This document shows, one piece after another, positions 1 to 9,200 of a DNA stretch of 13,393 nt. The DNA lies in contig JAPLML010000688.1 in NCBI GenBank assembly GCA_026387055.1, forward strand, positions 1 through 13,393, read 5' to 3'. Every line of letters begins with the position of its first letter. Position 1 is the stretch's first letter. Position numbers and translations under genes: made by a program. Source of the stretch: Planctomycetota bacterium. GTDB lineage: Bacteria; Planctomycetota; Phycisphaerae; FEN-1346. A model generated the notes under the pieces. It did no database searches, was not told the origin of the DNA, and saw nothing but the letters and a program-made list of their open reading frames with translations.

Positions 1-1
1 G

Positions 2-124
2 CACCTGGAGCGGATCGCCGACCACGCGACCAACATCGCGGAAGACGTTATCTACATGATCCAGGGGCGCGACGTCCGGCATCCGCGGACGCCGAAGGAA
101 AGGCCGCCCGGCCTGGAGGTGTGA
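2..124 (+). CDS. phoU: PhoU-type phosphate transport regulator, C-terminal end (partial)
   Basis: Only the last 40 codons are present; the gene enters from the left edge with its first full codon at base 2 and stops at TGA 122-124. The visible peptide begins HLERIADHATNIAEDVIYMI and continues with GRDVRH. This is the conserved last helix of PhoU proteins, where the E-R-I-x-D-H-x-x-N-I-A-E pattern contributes to the metal-binding three-helix bundle. By family knowledge PhoU is a cytoplasmic negative regulator that links the PstSCAB phosphate transporter to the PhoR/PhoB two-component system. The tail after GRDVRH (RTPKERPPGLEV) is a short polar extension. The pst genes and start codon lie outside the window. 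The gene converges with the giant minus-strand gene and is followed by the hairpin at 161-184. Confidence 0.9.
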   Translation, partial: HLERIADHATNIAEDVIYMIQGRDVRHPRTPKERPPGLEV

Positions 125-150
125 CGCCGCCGGGGTCCTCACCTACGCCC

Positions 151-186
151 ACAAAAGAGAAGGCCGCCCCCGAAGGGGCGGCCTTT
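151..186. terminator. Bidirectional rho-independent terminator between phoU and the giant gene
   Basis: A perfect 10-bp GC-rich stem, AGGCCGCCCC (161-170) with GGGGCGGCCT (175-184), encloses a CGAA/TTCG tetraloop. On the minus strand the stem is followed by a T-rich run (the complement of 151-160, ctcttttgt), so it fits best as the terminator of the giant gene, whose stop is at 231-233. On the plus strand it ends in CCTTT, 37 bases after the phoU stop, so it can also serve phoU. The rest of the 125-230 gap shows nothing else. Confidence 0.85.
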
Positions 187-230
187 CGTGCTGTCCGAAC
201 GGCGGCCGAAAGAACGTCCGGCTGCAGACC

Positions 231-3200
231 CTACTTCCTCCCACGACGCCGGCCGGCCAGGGCCGCCAAACCGCCCAAGGCCACGAGCGCCAGCGTTGCC
301 GGCTCCGGCACCGCGCCCACCGGAACGCCGCCCAGCGGAGCGCCCACACCCATCCCGTACGTCAGGTTCAGGATCGTGATGTCGTTGTCGTCGCAGAGCC
401 CGTCGTTCAGGAAGATGTCGCCCGTCCACCACGTGTGGTTCGGGCTGGCGCCGGCGTCATAGAACAGGTTCATGAACGTCACGTCGTTGTCGTCCACCAC
501 GCCGTCCAACGTCACGTCGCCGTTGTACGTGAGCTTCACCAGGACCGACTCCAGGTTCACGGCCACCGGCGTTACGTTGCCGAACAGCGGCCCCGTGGTG
601 CCGTCGCCGAATCGCAGAAGCAGGTCCGGGGCGGCGTTGTCGATGCAGCCGATGCCGTAGGTGATCGCATTAGCCGCCGCCGTGCTCGAGGTGATGCCGT
701 TGCCGTCCCACGCCATGCCGTTGTAGGCCTGGAGGATCCAGCGGCGGACGTCGGCGATCGGGCTCGTGCCGCCGGTGTAATCGATCACGAGCGAGCCGTT
801 GGTGATGTCGAGCTTGGCCGTTGCCCCAAGAGCATCCTCGGCCATCCTCAGGCCGCGGGTCGTGCTGGTCGAGCGGTCAAGGCCGATCGACATGATGCCC
901 TTGAGGTCGACCAGGTTGACGCCCTGGAAGCCGCGGGCATTGACCGTGGCGCCGGCATCAACCGTCACGATGCCGTTGACGACGCCGCTGGTGGAGGTGC
1001 GGAACACGCTGCCGTCGCCCGGGTCAACCGGTTTCACATAGTCAGCGGGGTTGGTGGTGCCGCGGCCCGAGGAGTCGTAGCCGAAGCCCATCATGTTGCC
1101 ATTGCCGAGGTCAAACATCGCACCCGCGCCGCCGCCGCCGTTGCCGACCCGGGCCTCGAAGGTGTGCCAGCCGGCGCTCAGGTACCTCGAACCGGAGGAG
1201 GTAGGAGCGTACCACGCGGTGTCGGTGATCCAAACCTCGCCGTCAATCTTGAGCAGGGTGTTATCGTCAATATGCTCCACGAACGACACCGTGCTTGGCG
1301 TCGGCTGGTAGAACTCGCCCGTGTAGACCCAACTCTCGTCATCGCCCCACGGCGGCTTGGCGTTGGTCTGGGCCATTACCGGCGCCAGCTGAATGGCGCC
1401 GCCGGGGTTCGGTGTGTTGAGGTTCCACCAGTTGCCTGTGATGCGGCCTTCGAGCAGGCCAGGGACCCACACAGGTGCGGGCGCCGTGCTGGTGATCATG
1501 GTGTTCGGCATATTGACCGTTCCGGGCCGGGCGTGCAGGTTGCCCTGACCGGTCAGGTCGATGTTGCCGCCGTAGGCCAGCGTGCCGGCCGGCCCGATCT
1601 CCAGCGTGCCGCTCTGAACCGTCGTCGACTGGAGGAGGGGCAGGCTGGTCAGAACACTCGTCGTGCCGTCGGTGTGGGTCAGGTTGCGGACGCTGTTGAA
1701 GCCGACAGCGCCCGGCAGGTCACTGGTGAGCTTGACGCTGCCGCCCACGGTCAGGTCGGTCAGGCCGCCCGGGACCGAGGCGTCCACGGCGATACCGCTA
1801 CGGATGTTGACGTCGCCGCGGATGGTCGGGTTCGGGACGCCGCCGGTGCTCTTGATCGTCGGGATAGCCAGGTAGGTCTGCCCCATACACTGGACGCCGA
1901 GGATGAGCGACGCATCGGTGCTCTGCAGCGTGGCGTTGTCCTCGAGGATGAACTCGCCCAGATTGAAGCCGTCGCCCTCGCCGACCGGCAGGCCGCCGTA
2001 GGCGCTGGCCGGCAGGAAGCCCTGCGCCCCGCGCCAGCCGAGCGTACCGCCGCCCTTGACCGTAATGCCTTCCAGGTGCTGCTGGACGATGGCCGCCGCC
2101 TTGCCGCTGGCCAGCCAGCCGCCGGCGGTGGCGCCGAGAGCGTTGTCGTCCATGCTGAGCAGGGAGCCGCCCGTCACGATCCACGACAGAAGCCGCGTGT
2201 CGTTCGAGGCCGGATTGAAGGTGTTGTACATCCACATCTCGCCGCCGCCGGCCTTCTCGATGTGGGCCACCGGCCGATGGTTGCCGCAATCGCCCACCAG
2301 GACGGGGGTCATCAGGTTGCCGTCGGGAAGGGTGTTGCCGTTGATATCGACATCGTAGAAGTCAAGCTCGGTGCCGGCGCCGATGGTGATCCGATACGGC
2401 CTGGTCTCGCTGGAGAAAGCGGCCTGGCCGAGGTTGTCATACTCCTCCTGGTCGACGTCGAGCCGGATGCCCGGATGGCCGGCGATGCAGTACCACGTGC
2501 CGCCCGTGCCGAGCCCGGCCGCCAACTCCAGCGTCGAGCCCGGATACATCGAGCCGATGGCCTGGTTCTGAGTCGGCCGGGCAACCGGGGTGGCCGCGGT
2601 GAACCTCAGCGTCGAACCCTCACGGACCTTGAACATGTTCGCCCGCATCTCGCTCGTAAGGCCGAGCTTGGAGGCGAGCGTGGCGCCGCCCATGATGTCC
2701 AGGATGGCGCCGTCCGTCAGGCCGGCATTGACGATGGTGCCGCTCGTGTCGAACGTGCCGCCGCCGGTGAGCGACGGCCGGGCCGTCGGCCCACCGATCG
2801 TCAGGCCGTTGGCTACGATTGTCTCGCCCGACGCCACGAACAGCGACGCCGCGTTATCCAGCGTGACGTTGCCGGTGAACGTGCCGCCCTTTTCGAGCCG
2901 CAGGACGCCGCCGCCGACGCTCAGATTGACCGTGTAAGCCAGCGACGCCAGGTCCTTGACGACCAGCGTGCCGTCATCGACCTGCGTGATGCCGCCGCCG
3001 TACGTGTTGGCCGACGGGCCGCCCGGATCGAGCAGGGTGACCTGGCTGGTGCCGACCTTGTGGAGGTTCGCCACCGCATTGACGAGAGCGCCGTCCGCCA
3101 CGTCGGTGTTGTCCGACCCGCCGCCGCCGAGGACGTAGTCACTGGTGGCGCTCGGGAAGAGCGTGGCCAGGTCGAGGACCGTCAGGGTGTCGCCCGTACG

Positions 3201-6200
3201 GGCCACGCCGCCGCCCTGCATGTACAGGTTGACGGGGATCGGCTGGGTCCCGAGGTCGATCGAGCCGCCCGGATTGACATTGACCGCGAGGGCGGAGCTT
3301 ACGTCGGTTGTGATGCCCGCGGCCCCATAGATGTCGATGTTGCCCTTGACCGAGACCGGACCGGCCAGGACGACCATGCCCTTGGCGATCGGATCGATGT
3401 TGTTGTACTCCGAATCGGCGTACGCGCCGAGACTCATGCTGCTGTTGAGGAACGTCAAGGCCAGGCTGTTGTTGGCCCCCAGGGCCAGAACGCCCGACGA
3501 AGCCGTCATATCGACCTCGGTGTACGGATAGTCCATCCGGCTGACGCTGTAGGCCGAGCCTTGGCCGATGGTTACCTTCTGAGGCGCGGCACCCGAGACC
3601 ACAACGATGCCGCCACCGCCGCCACCGCCGCCGAGCGTCAGGGTCAGGATGTCGTTGCCCCCGCCGCCGAGACGCAGCGTGCCGGCGCCCAGCTTGACCA
3701 GGTTCTTCGCGCCGCCAACGTCGCCGGTCACGTCGCCGGCAACGACCACCGTGCCGGACGGAATCGTCCAGGTGCGGTCGGCCGTCATCTCAAGCGGCTC
3801 GGTGAAGATGAGCGCCTTGCCGGCGGCCACCGCGAACTGGGCGACGTTGCCGTCGACCAGGGCGCCGGAGGCCACCGCGTCACGCACGGCCGAAATCGTG
3901 CCGCCCGCGAACGTGATCGGCGAGGAGGTGTTCCTGTAGAGCGCCAGCGTGGCATCGGTGTTGACCGTGATCGGGCCGGACGAGAAGTCGACCGCCCGGA
4001 GCTGAAGGACCGTGCCGGCGTTCGACAGAACCACCGGGCCGGTGCCGAGGCTCGAGGCGTTGCAGGCCCGCGTCGTGCCGCTGGTGATCGTGGTGCCGCG
4101 CGAGTAGGTGTTCGGCGAGCAAACCGTCAGGTTGCGGTCGATCACCACGGCGGTGCCGCCCACCGCCAGGTCCGTCAGGATGGCCTGGGTCTCGTCGCCG
4201 AGGCCCAGGAGCTTGTCGCCGCCGCGGAAGGCGATGGTGGCGGCGGTGCCCGCGATCGGGCTCAGGATGCTGGCGCCATCGGTGTTGATGGCGCCGATCG
4301 AGGCGTCGTCGCGGTTCAGGGTCAGCGTGGCGCTATAGCCCGGCACGCCGATCAGGACCTTCTGGTTCGAGCCGTTGACGGTCCAGGCGACGTTGACGTT
4401 CAGGTCGACCTCGACCGAGTCGTAGGCCATCAGGAGCTTCGGCGTGAAGACCTCGTGATTGAGGATCAGCTTGCTCTTGTCGTTCAGGACCATGGTGCCC
4501 GCCGGGTAGGCGGCGTTCATCATCAGCTCGCCGCCGGTCTGGACGGCGATGCCGCCGGTCAGGTTCAGCGTGGCCGAAGGCTCAATCGCGGCCTTGCCGT
4601 ACACGGCCAGGTTCGCGACCGACACGTTGTTGGTGATGTGGAACCGCTGCGAGCCGAACAGGCCGAAGTCGTAGCCGTTCCCCTCGTCGGTGACATCGCC
4701 CACGATGATCATCGTCTCGGAGGAGTCATTGACCAGGCCCGCCGGGCCGAGGAGCCGGATGGCCCCGTTGCCGCCGGTGCCGCCCACCTGGATGTAGGGG
4801 GGCGCGCCGAAATCGGTCCGGATTTCAAGGCCGGCATACGGCTCCAGCGTGACGTTGGGATAGAGGACGAGGCCCGCAACGGCGCCGCCGCCCCAATCCG
4901 CCTGGCGGCCCGACAGGACGCCGTCGACGTTCATCGGGTCGGCGTCGGCCTTGATGGTGATATCGGCCGCCACGGTGTTGACCAACTGGCCGCCGTTGCT
5001 GAAGCAGACCATGGACCGGAGCATGCGGCCATTCATGATGTCGACCTTCGTGGCCGGCGTCAGGGACTGGGCAAGGTCGCCGTTGGCCCCGCGGCGGACT
5101 TCGAAGCCGCCGCCGAGCCATTGCGCGCCGTCCCAGTAACCATTGATCAGGATGGTGCCGGCGCCCGGATCATCGGCCGTCGCCCACATCTCGATCGGGT
5201 ACGGGCGGCCGTCGCCGTTGAGGCCGTTCGACGTCCGCTGGATCATGAGGGTGTTGCCGCCGAGGCTGAGGAGGCCTTCCAACCGCGTGGCGCCGCCGCC
5301 GGTGTTATCGAATGCGGCGTTGGCCATGCCGGTCATCGCCAGCCGGACGCTCGGCGTCGGGAAGTTGTTCACGTCTTGCTGGCGCACTTCGTTGATGTAC
5401 AGCGTCTTCGCGGTGTCGCTGGCGGTCACGTGGATTTCCGGATTCCACAGGTTGCCGTCCATCGACACCATGGCATCGCCGTCTTCCAGCGTGATGTCGG
5501 CGCGAAGCAAGGCGTCCTCGAGGCGGACCTCCGAGTTCGCGTACAGGTGCACGTTGCTGAAGTACGCCAGGGGGTTGCCGGAGCCGCCGCCTTGATTCCA
5601 GGAGCGCAAAATGGCATCGAGGCCGGCGGCAGAGTCGACGATGTTGATGCGGCCCTCGAAGCGGTTCTCGTTGGTCTCGCCGCCGTTGACGGCCTGCTGG
5701 ACGAGCAGATTCATGCGGCGCCCGCCGCCCAGGTTGATCGTCAGGCCGGCGCCCCAGCCGTTGTCGCCGAAACTGTCATAGTTGTTCATGCCGTTGTAGA
5801 CGTACATGTTGCCGTCGCCGCCGCCTGCCCAGTTGATCGTACCACTGCCCGGATCGAACGGCAGGCGGCCCGGGGCACGGTTGACATCCCCGTTACCGAA
5901 ATCCATCCAGCCGCTATCACCGATGCGGGTGATGGTGTTGCCGTTCAGGTTGAAGCCGGGCTGGAGTTCGATGCAGTTCGAGTTGTTCCAGTTGATGTTG
6001 GCGTTGGTGATCGTGCCGTTCAGGAACAACCTGGCGCCGCCCGTGATATTCAGGATGCTCGGGAAGAACTGGGTGCCGGTCACGTTGCCCAGGGTGTCCC
6101 AATCGTCCCGCGCCATGTAGGTGCCGGCGCCGCCGTCGAGGTACAGGTTCCTGACCTCAATCTCGGCATCGGCTCGCGTGACGTCGACAATCGCGTTGTC

Positions 6201-9200
6201 CATGAGGTGGACATTCATGAACACCGCCTTGCCCCACACGTCACTCCAAGGATCCTGGCGGTCCGAACGCAGGCGGCCATTCGCGCCGTCCGAGTTGAGG
6301 CCCTGGTTGCCGATGACGATCATGGAGTCCAGGACGTTGATGTTCCTCGGCGCCCCGCTGGCGCTGCGGTCGGCGAACAGGCGGACGCCGCCGCCGTTGT
6401 CGACGTTGATGGTGGTGTCCTTGCCCCAGCCGGCCTCGCCGACGGTGTCACTGGCGAGTTCGCCCCATAGCATGACGAACCAGCTCCGGCCCCAGTCACC
6501 CGACGGATTCCCCACGAAGTTCTCCAGGGTACCCGCACCCGGATCGGTCCGCACGTCGCACCAGCCCCACTGATTGCTGAGGGAGGCCTTGCCTCCGCCC
6601 AGATTGAAGCCCGGTTGCAAGTCGAGGGCATCGTCCGCGTTGTAATTGATGTTGGCGTTGGTGAGCTGGCCGGTGAACCAGTAACGGATGTCTTCATCCA
6701 TTGTGAGCGTGCCTGGAGTGGCCTGGGTGCCCGTGACGTTGCGCATCCGCATGTAATCCCAGTTGTTCCAGTGACGGATGACCATCCTGTCGCTATTGGC
6801 GTCCGTGCCCTCAAGGAAGAAGTCCCACACGGACCACGTGTTGTCCCAGGACCCGATGACCGCCCGGGAGCCCGGCATGAGGTGGACATTGGAGAAGACG
6901 ACGGTGCCGCCGTTGTTGTCGGGCATCGAATAGGAGCCCATCCCGTCGTCGCGAACGGCGCCCCACACGGAGTCTCCCGGCAGGGCCACGAGCTTGGTGC
7001 CCAAGACGTAGGTCGGGCCGGCGAAGGGCGCATTCGGCACGGTATTGCTTGTCGCGTCGGAGACGTAGACGTAAACCTCGGACCGCCACATGTCACCGAT
7101 GCCGGGGCTGCCGCCGAGGATGGTGCCGCCCGCCAGGGGCGTCGGGTACACTGGCGGGTACAATACCGGGTCCGGGGTGGCCGGGGCCGGGCCGGCGCGG
7201 ATTTCGAGACGGCTATAGCTGGCCCCCGGAATGCCCATCTGGGTGCCCGCCGAGTTGATCGTGGCGTTATCGGTCATGCTCGCGCCCGGCATGATGCGCA
7301 TCCAGCTGCGAAGCTTCGTGATCGTGATGTGCTCGTTGGGATCGTCGCCGCCGATCTTCCCCCAGACATGCGTCCAGATGTCGTTGCCCTCGGCGCCGAG
7401 GCGGATCTCGCCGTTGCCCTTGACGTCCTGCAAGGAGAAATCGCCGCGGCCGTCCCCGGGGTTGAACCTGAAGATTTGCGACATGCCGCCGTGCTGCGTC
7501 GCCGACAGGCGCCAGTCCCAGTCGCTGATATTGTCGCGCTCCAACAGCAGGTTGGTGCCGTCATAGAGGTTGACGTCGTCGAAGATGACGCGGTTGGGGG
7601 CGCCCCCGTCGGTGGCGTTGGTCCGGTAGTAGAAGTAGCTCTGCGCGCCGGCGCCGGTGCCCAGGAAGCTGATCTTCTCCTGGACGTGCGTGGCGGGCGA
7701 ATCGGTCAGGCGGCCCCACAGGGTCAGCCGGGCGCCGCGCTCGACGTCGATCCCGGTGCCCAACGTGCCGGCCCGCATGGCCACCCAGTTGTTCACGCGT
7801 TCCGGGATGCCCAGGCCTATCGGCCAGCTAGCCGCGTAAGCCAGAGGCCGTGTGGTGCCTTCCACGGTGATCTTGCCGCTGATGTTGAACGTATCGGCGT
7901 CCTCATTCGCCAGTTCGAGGTAACCCGACTTGACGTTGAGGTTCCCGATGTTGTTCGTCGCGCCCCAGAGGCGGACGCGGCCGTTCTGGGCCTCCTTCGC
8001 GAACTCCATGAGCTGGGTGCCGCCGCCGGTGTTTCCCAGCCCCGCGCCGGTGCGGGGCAGGAAGGGCTCCGTGCCCGGCGTGTAGCCGACAATGAGATCG
8101 GCGCGGGTGGGGATGAAGTTGCCCTTATCGTCGAGGACGGGGTTGCCTTCGCCGTCGCGCAGAATCCCGTTAGTCAGGTCCAGGTTCATGTTAACATTGA
8201 GGTCGTTCTCGGTGGCCAGGCGGACCGACTGGACCACGTTGTTGGTCTGGTCGAACGGAACGATCGGGCCGCCGTTGATCTGCCAGCCCTCGGTCCGCGG
8301 CGTGGCCAGGACGCAGCCGTCGCCCAGCTTCAGGCCGTCGGAGAACTGGTCCTGGCTGACGACGACGTTGGCGCCCGTGTTCTTGGGCAGCCCGGCGCTG
8401 TTCCACGCCAGGTTGCCGTCCAGGATGACCCACGCGCCGTTCTGCCAATTCCACGTGGCGCCGGGCTGCGTGAGGCGGTCGGCATGGTCCGTGCGGACCC
8501 ACGCGCCGGTCTTGATGTTCCAGGTGCCGTACGCAGGATTGTCGGCAAGGTACAGGGTGCTGTTGGCCTCGATGTTGACGACGGACCCGGGGGCGGTGGG
8601 CGTCTTCATGTTCGGCGTGTCGATGGCCAGCAGGCCGTTCTGGACGGTGAGGGAGCGGCCGGCCGGCAGGATGCCGTTGCCGCCTTCGGCGAACTCGATG
8701 ATCTCCTTGCCCATCTCGCCCGGATCGGCGCCCGACGGCGCCTTGCCGAGCCGCAGGAGGTTGCCGAACGAGCCGTTCACGACGCCAGCGAGGGTCAGCT
8801 TGGCGGAATCATCGCTGGTGATGGTGACGGTGTTGCCGGGGTTGGCGTTGATCGTAGCCTGGTTGAAGCGCCAGTTCTCCTCCAGGTGAATCTCGAAGCC
8901 CGTGGTGCTGTCTGCGGCCTCGGAAAGCGTGCCGGAGAAATCGTACGTGGAGACAAAGTAGTTTTGCACCCTCAGGAAGCTGGTGTCGCCCGGATCGACC
9001 GGGATCACGTAATCGGCCGAATTGGTGGTGTTACGGCCCTGGGGATCAAAACCGAAGCCCTTGGTCGCGGTCCACGTGTTGTTAGCCGTGCACCCGGCCC
9101 CGCCGCCGCCGTTGCCGACCCGCAGTTCGAAGTCGTGCCAGCCGATGCTGACGCTCCTGGCGCCGGAGGTGCTTACATTGCTCCAGTTCCCGTCGTTGAT

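Noticed and set aside
435..6470. A 2011-codon open frame on the plus strand, and a further 988-codon one at 6615-9581
   Set aside because: Both are exactly codon-aligned antisense to the giant gene. Antisense stops there would need sense codons TTA, CTA or TCA, which are rare at this GC content. The translations are Arg/Val/Asp/Ala/Gly-rich with no domain, signal peptide or ribosome site.
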